DNA of 64,000 bases from Homalodisca vitripennis (lineage: Eukaryota; Arthropoda; Insecta; Hemiptera; Cicadellidae), in NCBI RefSeq assembly GCF_021130785.1, contig NC_060213.1:131578001-131642000 (forward strand), given 5' to 3'. Position numbers and translations under genes: made by a program. Positions 43,503 through 54,434 of this stretch are shown one piece after another (the first letter of the stretch is position 1; each line of letters starts with the position of its first letter). Under the pieces are notes generated by a model. That model made no database searches. It saw only the letters and a program-made list of their open reading frames with translations, and had not been told where the DNA came from.

Positions 43503-44366
43503 ATGGAGGTGAACGTAAATTTCAGCAAAAATCAGAAAGAAAAAATAAAATCCGCTTTTAAGAAAAAAATACCCGTTAGTATTCAATTTAAAATAGATCA
43601 ACTAAAAAATGGCGAAGATAAGATATTTTTAACAAATAGACAATACAATAAACTCGAAAAACATAAGAAAAACAATAAAGGAACCAGAATAGAATTTTCT
43701 TATAATCAGTTGAAAGAACTTAAAAATGGTGGACTTTTGAAAGATTTATTAGATTTTGGAGAAAATATTCCAGTTGTTAAAAATGTTGTTCCTTATGTTC
43801 GTAAAGCTGCTCCAATCGTTAAAAAAGATGTGATTCCTATTGTTCGAAACATTTTAAATTGGTTAGATAAAGAGTTGGAAGATGTTACAGGATCTGGATT
43901 AGATGAAAAAACTTTGAATTACGTAAAATCAAACATTGAAAAAAAATTTAAACCTTTAACATTCGGGGAATTGGAAGAAATCTGCAAAAATATTAAACAT
44001 TTTAGAGGAATCTTCATGAGAGATACATTACCTGAAAAAGTTAAAAAATTTGAATGTGGAATTGTGAATTTAGACTCGATTATGGGAAGTGGAACGCATT
44101 GGATTTGTTATTATAAAAATGATAAGAATGCATGTTATTTTGATTCGTATGGAAGAATTGAGGACAAACCACCTATAGAATTGATTAAATATTTGAAAAA
44201 ATCAAGCGTCTACTACAATGATTCTCAGATTCAAGATTATAAAGATCCACCAATTTGTGGTCATTTATGTGTTTTTGTTTTGAATGAGTTGACTGATGGT
44301 AAAGATTTTAAAGAAGTTGTCAACAAATTATTACTTAATAAATATGGATTCATGAAATATTTTTGA
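43503..44366 (+). CDS. Adenain-like maturation protease with N-terminal core-protein-like region
   Basis: 287 codons, intact. Residues 1-130 are basic and then hydrophobic (VVKNVVPYVRKAAPIVKKDV), like the small core and membrane-active proteins of adenoviruses. Residues about 140-287 are a C5/Ulp1-type cysteine protease: His in GSGTHWICYY, Asp in CYFDSYGRIE and the nucleophile Cys in PPICGHLCVFVL. In adenoviruses and Polintons this enzyme trims capsid precursors. The fusion of the two parts in one frame is notable. The start is in AACTATATAAATGG, 9 bases after the preceding gene. Confidence 0.88.
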   Translation: MEVNVNFSKNQKEKIKSAFKKKIPVSIQFKIDQLKNGEDKIFLTNRQYNKLEKHKKNNKGTRIEFSYNQLKELKNGGLLKDLLDFGENIPVVKNVVPYVRKAAPIVKKDVIPIVRNILNWLDKELEDVTGSGLDEKTLNYVKSNIEKKFKPLTFGELEEICKNIKHFRGIFMRDTLPEKVKKFECGIVNLDSIMGSGTHWICYYKNDKNACYFDSYGRIEDKPPIELIKYLKKSSVYYNDSQIQDYKDPPICGHLCVFVLNELTDGKDFKEVVNKLLLNKYGFMKYF

Positions 44367-44889
44367 CGTATTTGGAACACAAATTATTCAAAATGTAGAT
44401 AATAGTTTCAATTTTGATAGTTTGAGAAATGAGTTTGATAACAAGTTAGAACATTTATTACAAAACCTTCCAGATTCAGATATGTTTGCTGTCGAGATTG
44501 AAGATTTTAAAGCAGAATATGATAACAAACTTGCAAATTTCATGAGTTCAAATAAAGTTGTTGATAAAATAAAAACATTGAAAAAAGAATTTGAAGATGG
44601 TGCAAAAAAAATATTTACCACTTTAATGTCTCATATCGAAAAAGCTGATAAAATTACTGAAGCGATCAAAGTTGAAAAGAATTATGTTAGTTTGGCTAAT
44701 AAGAAAAGAATTGTCGGTGTTCGACCTGGTATTGACAAACATGATGTTGTTGTTAAAGAACAAATTTTAAAACCTCTAAAATTATCAGAAAACATCGATA
44801 TTGTTGATTTACATGATCCGAATGTTAAAAAAGCCTTAGATTTTAAAGGAAAAAGACTTAGGGAATTTATCCGTTTGATGTTGTTGTAA
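44362..44889 (+). CDS. Coiled-coil structural protein, start unclear
   Basis: The frame is open from about 44356 (NIFDVFGTQIIQNVDNSF) to 44889. There is no ATG before the helical region. The family start may overlap the protease stop, with a one-base shift near 44358. It is rich in Lys, Glu and Asp with heptad-like spacing (FMSSNKVVDKIKTLKKEFED), predicting a coiled coil. It may be the fibre or shaft counterpart of 5750-6159 by position, but no collagen run is present. It ends in TAATG shared with the next ORF. Confidence 0.5.
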   Translation, partial: FDVFGTQIIQNVDNSFNFDSLRNEFDNKLEHLLQNLPDSDMFAVEIEDFKAEYDNKLANFMSSNKVVDKIKTLKKEFEDGAKKIFTTLMSHIEKADKITEAIKVEKNYVSLANKKRIVGVRPGIDKHDVVVKEQILKPLKLSENIDIVDLHDPNVKKALDFKGKRLREFIRLMLL

Positions 44890-45269
44890 TGATTCAATTC
44901 GAAGATCATATTAAAATGTTTAATGAACTAAAACAAGATTATGAGAATAATAAACAACACGTTAAAGATTTTTCAACAGAAGTCTATGACAAGTTAGAAG
45001 TCTATGAAAAACTTGAAGAAAGAAGTAAAAGACCTATAGAAAATTGCGTTGAAATTGATGAAAAAGTTATACAATTTAAAGAGTCTTTTGATAAGTTTAG
45101 TTTAGATGCTACGAAAACTTTTGAGAATATTGGTCATAAATTTGTTGAATACAATGATTCTTATGCTGTCAAATTTCAAAAAATAGAAGAAAAATTTAAT
45201 AAGTACGAGGAAGGTCTTAATATAATTTTAAAAAATATTGATAACAGATTTAAAAGTTTAGGCGGCTAA
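44889..45269 (+). CDS. Coiled-coil protein, unknown
   Basis: 126 codons starting MIQFEDHIKMFNELKQDYEN. Almost entirely amphipathic helix with Phe and Tyr at regular spacing (VYDKLEVYEKLEERSKR, FQKIEEKFNKYEEGL). It overlaps the preceding ORF by one base (TAATG) in another frame. It could be translated by reinitiation, or both could be one gene split by a frameshift. There is no TAAATG motif at this start, which supports the second view. Confidence 0.5.
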   Translation: MIQFEDHIKMFNELKQDYENNKQHVKDFSTEVYDKLEVYEKLEERSKRPIENCVEIDEKVIQFKESFDKFSLDATKTFENIGHKFVEYNDSYAVKFQKIEEKFNKYEEGLNIILKNIDNRFKSLGG

Positions 45270-45292
45270 GATGACTAATTTTCCTTATATAA

Positions 45293-45436
45293 ATGGCGCT
45301 CATATACTGCGTGAGATGTAAAGAAAAAACTGCAGCAAATGATATAAAATACTATGCAAAAATCAATGGAGTTAAAAGAATTTCTGAAAAATGTGCTGAA
45401 TGTAACGCTAAAAAGAGCCAATTTATAAAAACTTGA
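45293..45436 (+). CDS. 47-residue zinc-ribbon protein
   Basis: Starts MALIYCVRCKEKTAANDIKY and has a second pair, EKCAECNAKKSQFI. This is the same CxxCKxKT...CxxCxxxKSxFI ribbon that forms the integrase N-terminus at 38431. The start lies in TTTTCCTTATATAAATGG, as good a match as any in the element, which supports it as a real gene despite its size. It may be a nucleic-acid-binding or transcription accessory protein; that is inference. Confidence 0.7.
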   Translation: MALIYCVRCKEKTAANDIKYYAKINGVKRISEKCAECNAKKSQFIKT

Positions 45437-45458
45437 AATTTTTTCTTAATAAATAGAG

Positions 45459-45857
45459 ATGGCGGGACATTACAGTGCTTTCGATCTTTTTATAATGCAA
45501 CACGAAAGAGATTTGAAAAAAGAACATTGGGATGATATTTCTCAAAAATATGAATTATCCGAAGATATGATGAGATTATACGTAAACAAATTGAATTGGT
45601 ATAACATTGCTAAATATCAAAATCTGTCCCCAGAGTTCATTCAAGAAAATATACATTATCAATTAAAAGATCATATGTCTGTTCTTTGTCTCTATCAACA
45701 CTTGAGTATAAAGTTTTTGGATGAAAATAAAGATACAGTTGATTGGAATAATATTATAGATAGTGGTTACTATCCTGTGCAGATTTTATTGAAATATGTG
45801 ACCGAGATCGCAAAATTTAAGGAAGAGAATCCTGAATATGACGAAGTAGATAATTAA
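45459..45857 (+). CDS. Repeat protein with YQxLS-type units
   Basis: 132 codons, intact. It contains three loosely repeated units of about 27 residues: NWYNIAKYQNLSPEFIQENI, then MSVLCLYQHLSIKFLDENKD and DWNNIIDSG. Repeats of this W..I...Q.LS..FI type occur in large DNA viruses and phages with no clear function. The start ATG is 7 bases after TTAATAAAT, so the usual motif is displaced here. It lies just upstream of the capsid gene. Confidence 0.55.
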   Translation: MAGHYSAFDLFIMQHERDLKKEHWDDISQKYELSEDMMRLYVNKLNWYNIAKYQNLSPEFIQENIHYQLKDHMSVLCLYQHLSIKFLDENKDTVDWNNIIDSGYYPVQILLKYVTEIAKFKEENPEYDEVDN

Positions 45858-45917
45858 AAAATGACTAAAATCTATTCTTATCGACTTATACATGATTAAA
45901 ATTTTCGTAAAAAAATC

Positions 45918-45941
45918 TTGAAATTTTTTCTATATAAATGG
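45918..45941 (+). promoter_or_regulatory. Poxvirus-late-like start motif (capsid gene exemplar)
   Basis: AATTTTTTCTATATAAATGG: a T-run, six bases, then TAAATGG with the start codon inside. Equivalent sites begin genes at 34266(-), 34535, 38431, 39458, 40407(-), 41258, 42188, 43503 and 45293. A displaced version precedes 45459. Confidence 0.6.
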
Positions 45942-47126
45942 CTGACTACAGAACATATGCTAGTGATATTGAAAGGGCGGAGTTTAAAAATTTCTATCCA
46001 ATTAGTAAACAACATTTGAATGAACCGAATAAAAGAACTGAGTTTAATATTGATTTTGGACATAATTTTTGCTCGTCTAACTTCCAGTTTTATATTTCTG
46101 GAACTTTAACAAAACAAGATGGTCAAGCGTATCTTGGAACAAATGATGTCAGATTGATTGATAATTTCGTGTCGTTTTTATTTTCTAAAATTGAAGTAAG
46201 AAAACACAATAAATTGATAGAAGAAATTGAAAATTGTGGTCAATTAAGTATTATTAAAGGAACCATATCCTATTCCAAAAGTGATGTATTTTCAAACAGT
46301 TTTGAATCAACTTTTAAATTTGGACAGTTTGAAGCGGTCGGTGGTTTAGCACATTTTGGCTTAGGATTCTTTGAAAATGTAAATTTTCCAATCTATAAAG
46401 GTGGATTTTACATTAGTTTTATAAGAGCTGAAGACGATGATGCGATATAAAAACAAAAACTGGAAATGATATGCCAGTTGATGGAAAAATTACAATTACA
46501 GATTTTTTCATTAGAGTTCCGATGATTGATTACAAAACTACGAGTAAAATTCGGTTGATTGATGAAATTACAAAAAGTCAAAACATTATGTTTAATTTTC
46601 TAGATTGGCAATGTATTGAGCAAAAAGGTATTTCCGGAACAACTTATTCGTTCGATATCACAAATATTTATAGAAATATCTTCAATCCCAAGTTCGTTAT
46701 CATTGGTTTTCAAACAGATAGACAGAATAATCAAGAAAAAAATCCCAAGAAAAAAGATTTGATAGTTTGAATGTAAAAAATATCAGAGTAAAATTGAATG
46801 GTTCTTATTATCCAGATGAATAACAAAATTTAAACATTTCCGGTGGTCTTTTCAGAATCATGTATCAGATGTATCAAGATTTTAAGAAAGTTTACTACAA
46901 AAATATGGAAATGTATTACAACCCCAAAGAATTTATAGCAAATAGACCCATTTATGTCATTGATACAACAAAGAGTTTGACAAATATTTCTAGTTCAAAG
47001 AACGATATAATTATCAATATGGACTTTCAAAATGCTGTTACAAACGCGATTTGTTATGTGGTTGTGGTTTCTGAGAAATTTTTATCATATGACGTGATTA
47101 AGAACGATATTAGAGAAATTCAGTAA
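45938..47126 (+). pseudogene. Major capsid protein (double jelly roll), broken
   Basis: About 395 codons in pieces 45938-46450, 46455-46767 and 46770-47126. The order MADYRTYASDIERAEFKNFY, FNIDFGHNFCSSNFQFYISG, LIDNFVSFLFSKIEVRKHNK and later ITDFFIRVPMIDY fits Polinton and adintovirus major capsid proteins, which form hexameric capsomers. Breaks are shifts near 46450 and 46760 and TAA in frame at 46821-46823. Downstream YQMYQDFKKVYYKN and the end region follow the family order. The start is in TTTTTTCTATATAAATGG, the best match to the shared motif. No capsid gene remains in Polinton 1. Confidence 0.87.
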
Positions 47127-47263
47127 AATTTTAGATTTATGGATTTTTCATTCCATTTCAGAGATTTTTTATTAATATTTTAATATATTTACAACAGAAT
47201 TTCCGTTGATTAGAAGCAGATATGGGATCAATAGATTGATTCGAAGCAGATTTGACTAAGTTT

Positions 47264-47413
47264 CAGCTCAAGAAAGTAGAAGCAAACAGCTATAGATTCG
47301 GTAATTTTTCATTCGTGAGTTACAGATTCGTTTATTGTCCTTTAAACAGTATTTTTCCCTTGATTTACTGTTGGCTCCGAATGTGAGCTAGAACCGCCAT
47401 ATTCATATCTACT
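47264..47413 (-). repeat. Polinton 2 right terminal inverted repeat
   Basis: Complement of 33769-33918, ending CCATATTCATATCTACT. One internal difference (ACATTCGG against ACTTTCGG) was noted. It is followed at once by the TATAAA duplication. Confidence 0.95.
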
Positions 47414-47438
47414 TATAAATAAATAAATAAATAAATAA

Positions 47439-47476
<38 letters not shown>
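47414..47476. repeat. (TAAA)n and (TA)n tract at Polinton 2 right flank
   Basis: TATAAA, then five or six AAAT repeats, then about 15 TA units and CATATAAAA. The TA tract mirrors the one on the left flank, so the element landed in a TA-rich microsatellite. Confidence 0.9.
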
Positions 47477-47481
<5 letters not shown>

Positions 47482-49636
47482 AACAATGTTGAAAATTAAG
47501 GACACATTTACAGACTGATTGCTATTGTTATCAATTTATAATGCTAAAATTAGGGCTTGGATGTTTCTAATACTTTTTAGGTCACCTATGATATTGAACT
47601 GTGACATTAATTACTAAAACACTAAACAACACACCGTTAGTAACTTCGCACCGTACACACAGTGCATCGAGTTGTCTATGCAAAAACTATGTGTGTATAA
47701 TAAAAGAAACAGCTTCAATAATTATGAACTGTTACTTTCCTATTCCATCCATTTTAAAATTGATATCAGTAGTACAAGTTGCAGGATAAGGATTTTGAAT
47801 TGTTATGTATTGGTAATAATAAAATTATCTTTACTGAAAAACGTAAGACCTAATAGAATTAATAATGTAAAACAATAAGAGTTTTATTAGAATATTTTAA
47901 AAGTAGAACTTATTGTATTTTTCATGAAATTATCATAATGTTAGATATTATCTTTATTTTGCTAAAACTGTTATTTTAGACGTTACTGTTCTTTTAAAGC
48001 TTTTGCTGCTTAGCTAATTTATACACACTATCAACATAATATTTTTACCATATGTAAATTAATATTGATATGTGTGCCCACTATTTTCAACTAATGCAAA
48101 TTTATTTGTGCGCATCAAATTAAATCTGGCGAGAAATCGAGCTCAGTTACTGACAGATACACTATGTTAGCTCGAATATACATTAAATCGGATAATGATA
48201 TGATCGAGATAAATTCCCAGTAAATATGGGATTGAGGGGGTAGCGGTTGGACCATTAGTCCGGGAGTGTCGCTGCTGACAGTTCCGCGAGATAATCGCAT
48301 CAGCAACGCATAGTTAGATAAATTTTAACATCGGAGTTTTAATAATAAAGTAATAATTATCTCAGGTGATTTGAAATGTCTCTCTTTCTTATTGAATGAG
48401 CACATGGAGCCTTGGTTCGTGTCAGTATTAATGTACGACATCTCAACCGATATATTGGATAATATTGAACATAAAAACCGACTGCCATGGATTGAAATAT
48501 ATAAAAAGATTGGGTAGAAAACAGTGAATAATTTATTTAATATGTCCAGTCATTGTGTTCCTTAAAACAAGCGTTTAAGGGGTAAAAATATTAACCTATT
48601 TTTCTTCATCGACTACTAACATGTGGCCATGTTCCCCCCTCTACTCTCCCTTACAAGTAACGTGTGCAAACTTTTGTTTACAGCAACATCCTTGTAAATA
48701 TGCATTGTACAAGTGTGATATTGTAACATGTATGTCTAATAAAGTCTGAAATCATGTCTTGCGCCGTCCTGTGTATTGTATTGCTATAAAACAATTCTAC
48801 AATAAAAATCTTTAAAAAACTGTACCTTGCAGTATTGCATCTCACTATCGTAATAAAAATAGCAAAAGCACTTGACAGCTAAGGGATTCAATGAGTTAAA
48901 TAATAAAATTTTATTTAACAAAATAATCAAAGTCATTATTTTTCAATATGGATAAAACAATTTACTTAAAAAATATAGAAACATCAATGGTGGATTTATT
49001 AATGTTTATTGAGTTATTGAGAAGGTCAAATGTATACGTAAAGTTTAAAATGTCGCATGGCATAGAAATCCTTAGCATAAAAAGGTCATTGGTTATGATG
49101 CAAGAATTGTCTGCCCATTTGAATAAATAAAATATCTACGTTGAAGTAGCGTGAATGATTAATTTTACATTTTGTTAGGCATATTATTATGCTTTTACTG
49201 TATTTAAGTTCCTACATATATTGCTATTGTTTTTTTTGGAATTTACAAGAATAAAACTTTTATCTCATATGACTTGTATCTAGCCTTTTTATTATATGGT
49301 ATATTTTCCGTGTTAAAAAAATACTTAAAAATGGCCAAGTATCTGTCAGAAAGCAGCTGAATACAATAATACAAACGGTTGTACATAATATTCAGGAGCT
49401 CACACATTGTGGGCGGGAGCAGTAAAGACAAGAGCTGATAAGGTGTGATGTTGTTGGATGAAAGCAAGAGTCATTGTGCGATAAGTTTCGGTTTTAAAAC
49501 CATTCATCCACATAGCTTTATCCAAAGTATTAGGTCACTTCCTCTTTTGTGTTTTTATCAATCTTAAATATAAAGCAGTATTTTGTACCACACAGAAAAC
49601 TGACGAACTGTTCCTAAGGAGGTTGCACATCAATAT

Positions 49637-49680
49637 ACAGGGTGTTCAGAAAAAAGCGTCATAAACTTCTGTAGCTGATA
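49637..49680 (+). mobile_element. Isolated mariner-type terminus
   Basis: TA followed by CAGGGTGTTCAGAAAAAAGCG resembles the CAGGGTG ends of the two complete DD41D elements. No matching right end or transposase is present; probably a solo remnant. Confidence 0.4.
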
Positions 49681-51199
49681 TTACTTATAATTTAAAACAA
49701 AAAATTTCCTATAAATAAAGGCCGAGAAATGTGTAGTGTAGCAGCTATAATTTGGTATTATTTATAAAACAATTATTACCATTAGAATTAGTATATTATA
49801 GTATTCACATACTAACAAGACCAGACACACAATATGTAAAATGTTTATTTGTTTCAACCTAAAGAACAGAACAGATGTAAAACACGCAGTAAACGTCATA
49901 TCTATATCTATACTGTAGTGAACGTATAATATTATTCCTACCAAAGATGTAAACTTAATTTTCATTTTAATTCAATCTGGATCTAAAAAACTATATTTGA
50001 ATAGGCAAAACAATGTTCCCAAATGTATTTACAACATCCGAAATGTTCATCTTCTGGTATAAGTTTGACCTTCTCAATGGCTCGATAAGTATTAATAATC
50101 CTACAATTCATTGTTTTAATTAGTGTAATGAAAATTCGAGTAAAACCCTTTTTAAAATGTTTTTATACTTTTAAATTTTAGTCACATTGCAAAATATTAT
50201 TTTTGATTGTTTTGTTAGATAAAATGTTATTATATAACTCATAACTTCGCAGAGTTTCCCAATGGGTTTTCTATTTTTATTAAGATACAAAGACGTAATA
50301 TTAGGACATTTGCAGACAGATTTTAAATTTAAATAATTGTTTGATAGGAATACAATATACAGGACAGTGCAACGCACGAATTCAGAATTTAATTAGATAC
50401 ATAAATGTTAAAATGTGACACTTGTACAATGCATATTTACAAAGATGTGGCATGTAAATTATAATAAATAATGCATAAATTATCCAAGCAGCAAAAACAT
50501 TAAAGGAACAACAACATTACAATAAATATTTCTTAATATAAAGGTAATATCCATTCATTATGATAATTTCATAAAAAATATACTAAGTTTTACTTTTTAT
50601 TTTTTTAATTTTTTATAAAATTTTATAGTTTAACTGCCTATTATGAATTCTATTAGATCTTACCTTTGTCAGTAAAGGTGGTAATAAGAATTATATGATA
50701 TTTCAAAATCCTCATCCTGCCAATTTTACTGTTCATATCAATTTTTAAACTAGAAAAAGAAAAAAAAATAGAATAAGAAAGCAACTGTTTAGCAACTTAT
50801 GGAAGCCATTTCACGTATAATACACACATAGTTGTTTGCGTAAACGACTCGATGGACTGTGTGTACGGTGTGAGGATACTAACGGTGTGTTTTTGTGTAT
50901 GTTTTATGAATTAATGCCACAGTTCACTATAATATATGATCATACATGTCGTGCATATACTCAAGGTCTAAAATAGCGTTGTAAAATATTTGTATTAATA
51001 ATCAGTCTGTAGCCTACATATATGTTTTTAAAGTTAAACATTTTTACATATATTTTTGTAAACGTTTAACTATATTTGAAACATAAAATCAGTTTCCTTT
51101 TCAATACACAAGAAAATAATATATAAGAGAATAATACACAAAGTAAAATTAATTACGGAATAAAACTTTTTCAATTTATATCTCCCACAGATAACCGCT

Positions 51200-51600
51200 A
51201 CTGTTAAATAATTTACAGTAAAGACTAGCCGGCAGTTAAAAGGTCAATGAGTCTCATGATAAATATTTTAAGCAACAAACATTGAAGCCCATTAAATTCG
51301 GAAGTCATTTATCAATTCACTATGTATACATACTATGCTTATAATAGTTTGGATAAAAAATAAAGGAAAAACATAAATAAATAAAAAAATTGATAAAAGT
51401 TATACACTGAAAATACATTTAGTATTTTTTGAGATCAATTATAAATCATTATAAATATGAGTTCTTTGAAATAAATGTTTCTTTGTTCATTTAATAGACA
51501 TTCAAAGCGTCTACACATACATAGTAAGTAGTAATAAATTAAGTAGTCTGACAGTATCAAACATCATATATCTTGCTACAGTCTCAGTTGGGAAAGCTAA
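51200..51600 (-). repeat. Inverted copy of 33240-33620
   Basis: Reads as the complement of the DNA just after the copy 2 satellite, with landmarks AGACATTCAAAGCGTC, CAAACATCATATATC and TTTCATTTAATAGAC-like segments, at moderate divergence. Together with the satellite it shows that one repeat family occurs in both orientations around Polinton 2. Confidence 0.75.
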
Positions 51601-53010
51601 GACGTTTCCAGCCTAATGGACTTGACCACAGATATCACCGACTCAACCACAGTCTGAAGTGACATAGATTAAAAGACACAATATGTAACATTGTTAAAAT
51701 ATTAAACTTCCTTTCTATTAGGGTAAAATATTAAACTTACTTCACAGCTGTGAGAGCTTAGAAGTTTACAGCCTAATGGACTTGACCGCAGATATCTCCA
51801 ACTCAACCACAGTCTCAAGTGACTTAGACATTAAAAGACACAATGTGTAACATTGTTAAAATATCAAACTTACTTCTCATCTGTGAGAGCTTAGAAGTTT
51901 CCAGCCTAATGGACTTGACCACAGATATCACCGACTCAACTACATTCTGAAGTGACATAGATTAAAAGACACAATATGTAACATTGTTAAAATATTAAAA
52001 CTTCCTTTCTATTAGGGTAAAATATTAAACTTACTTCACAGCTGTGAGAGCTTAGAAGTTTACAGCCTAATGGACTTGACCGCAGATATCTCCAACTCAA
52101 CCACAGTCTCAAGTGACTTAGACATTAAAAGACACAATGTGTAACAATGTTAAAATATCAAACTTACTTCTCATCTGTGAGAGCTTACAAGTTTCCAGCC
52201 TAATGGACTTGACCACAGATATCACCGACTCAACTACATTCTGAAGTGACATAGATTAAAAGACACAATATGTAACATTGTTAAAATATTAAACTTCCTT
52301 TCTATTAGGGTAAAATATTAAACTTACTTCACAGCTGTGAGAGCTTAGAAGTTTACAGCCTAATGGACTTGACCACAGATATCACCGACTCAACTACATT
52401 CTGAAGTGACATAGATTAAAAGACACAATATGTAACATTGTTAAAATATTAAACTTCCTTTCTATTAGGGTAAAATATTAAACTTACTTCACAGCTGTGA
52501 GAGCTTAGAAGTTTACAGCCTAATGGACTTGACCACAGATATCACCGACTCAACTACATTCTGAAGTGACATAGATTAAAAGACACAATATGTAACATTG
52601 TTAAAATATTAAACTTCCTTTCTATTAGGGTAAAATATTAAACTTACTTCACAGCTGTGAGAGCTTAGAAGTTTACAGCCTAATGGACTTGACCACAGAT
52701 ATCACCGACTTAACTGCAGTCTCAAGTGACATAGATTAAAAGACACAATATGTAACATTGTTAAAAATATTAAACTTCCTTTCTATTAGGGTAAAATATT
52801 AAACTTACTTCACAGCTGTGAGAGCTTAGAAGTTTACAGCCTAATGGACTTGACCACAAATATTACCGACTCAACCGCAGTCTCAAGTGACGTAAACATT
52901 AAAAGATACAATGTGTAACGTTGTTAAAATATTAAATTTACTTCACAGCTGTGAGAGCTTATAAGTTTCTACCCTAATGGACTTGTCCACATATAACACC
53001 GACGTTCCTA
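51590..53010 (-). repeat. Inverted satellite array, about 10 units
   Basis: Cores CCTAATGGACTTGACC recur near 51610, 51770, 51903, 52066, 52197, 52357, 52517, 52677, 52838 and 52970. Spacing alternates between about 132 and 160 bp. The long form carries an extra TTCCTTTCTATTAGGGTAAA segment. Units between 52200 and 52800 are nearly identical, indicating recent amplification. It is the same family as 4130-4480 and 32778-33245, on the opposite strand. Confidence 0.93.
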
Positions 53011-54434
53011 TCTACCTTAATATTAGCCTCTATATCGATTGTGGCGTACATTAATACTAACAGCAACCAAGGCTGTATGAACTTATTCAACGAGACTGAG
53101 AGACATTTCCAGTCAACTGAGGTAATTATTATGTTATTAATTAAAACTCCGATGTTAAAAGTTATCTAACGATGCGTTGCTGCTGCGACACTCCCGGACT
53201 AAAAGTCCAACCGCTACCACCTCAATCCGGTATTTACTGGGAATTCATCTCGATCATTTCATTATCCGATTTAATGTATGTTCGATTTAACATGGTGTAT
53301 CTGTCATTAACGGAACTTGATTTATCGCCAGATTTAAGTTAATCCCGGTAAATAAGGTTGCCTTAGTTGTAAATATTGACCTAGGCAGGCACTAATATTT
53401 ATTAATAATAATAATAATAATATCTATGTTTATAAAACATTAAAAAAACAAATAAATAAAAATAAGAATGTATTCTCAAATTTACTATCATTTAATTGAA
53501 AAATATACCGAATTATACTTTAAAAATAGTCCATTTTTTGTAATAGTTTGTATTACTTAAGAATACACGATGTATCATGTTACGTCTTACGTTTATCAGT
53601 AAAGGAACAATTGATGTTAAAATTGAAATGGATGAAATAGGAGCGCCACTATCCTACAATTATGAAAGCAATTAGTCTTATACTATACACACATTTGTTT
53701 GCATTGACGATTCGATATACTCTGTGTACAAAGCAAGGTTAATAACGGTTTGTTTGTTTTCAGTTTTAGTTAATAATAGTAATTAATGCCACAGTTCAAT
53801 ATCATCTGTGATCATAAATGGCATAACTATTCGAGGCCGAAATGTAACGTGATAAAATAATTGCACTACTATTTCTTTTTCAAGTATATGTAATGTCCAA
53901 AATCTACGATGGTTTATATTGCCTTAAAATATATTGTGTTGTTCTCAACATAAGTAACTGAACGATCAGAGGATGTCTTCAAATTTTAATACAATCCCTG
54001 GTATAAATTTAAATCAACATTTAAGAATAAGCTAGAGATACTAATACAATTTCTAAACATGTAGAATCAAAATAAAATTTTTCATTAAAAGAGTAATTTA
54101 TATTATGACACGAAAAATATTATTGCTCAAAAAATTACACAACTTATTGTTATTAGTACAAAATCAGTTCTTATAACAAGGATTGGACAACACGATTTTA
54201 ATACATTAAGTAATAACTAAACATTAGCTCCATTATGCTAAACATTTTGATTTTCTTGGCCAACAACAGTAGTCGACTACATACATGCGTAAACTATAAA
54301 TATATTTTTAATGTTCCACATTTTTATATCAATTGCTCAGAAAGTTATATTTAACCATAAAGTATAATAACTGAATATCACGTGTTAATTTTTATATATC
54401 CATAAGTAAAGAGTTTCCGGCAGTAAATATACCG

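Larger units (their letters stand above)
33769..47413 (+). mobile_element. Polinton/Maverick 2 (adintovirus-like), complete boundaries
   Basis: 13,645 bp with 150-bp terminal inverted repeats (33769-33918 and 47264-47413), termini AG...CT and TATAAA duplications. It carries PolB, integrase, packaging ATPase, capsid protein, putative penton, protease, a phospholipase-like domain and zinc proteins, the gene set of adintoviruses (animal Polintons believed to form virions). The coding part is strongly AT-rich, unlike Polinton 1. Most large genes have one or more frame breaks. Most genes start inside a TAAATGG motif. Confidence 0.95.
48124..53333. mobile_element. Candidate 5.2-kb element with ~215-bp inverted ends and TTAA flanks
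   Basis: 48124-48345 and 53132-53333 are imperfect inverted copies. The outer ends read ATCTGGCGA inward, and TTAA lies on both sides (48120-48123 and 53334-53337). Inside are AT-rich DNA, the inverted satellite array and a copy of sequence from 33240-33620 in inverted orientation. No transposase frame was seen, so it would be non-autonomous. Similar sequence also lies just outside both ends (47600-47700 against 53680-53790), so the true borders may be wider. Confidence 0.45.

Noticed and set aside
35015..46823. Possible recoding of TAA: the in-frame stops I located in Polinton 2 genes (35015, 35543, 39100, 46821) are all TAA
   Set aside because: TAA is the expected stop in such AT-rich DNA, the aligned family residues differ between sites, and frameshifts coexist. 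Decay or sequencing error is simpler.
51590..53010. CRISPR-like regular spacing
   Set aside because: Units are head-to-tail satellites with no unique spacers, in eukaryotic DNA.
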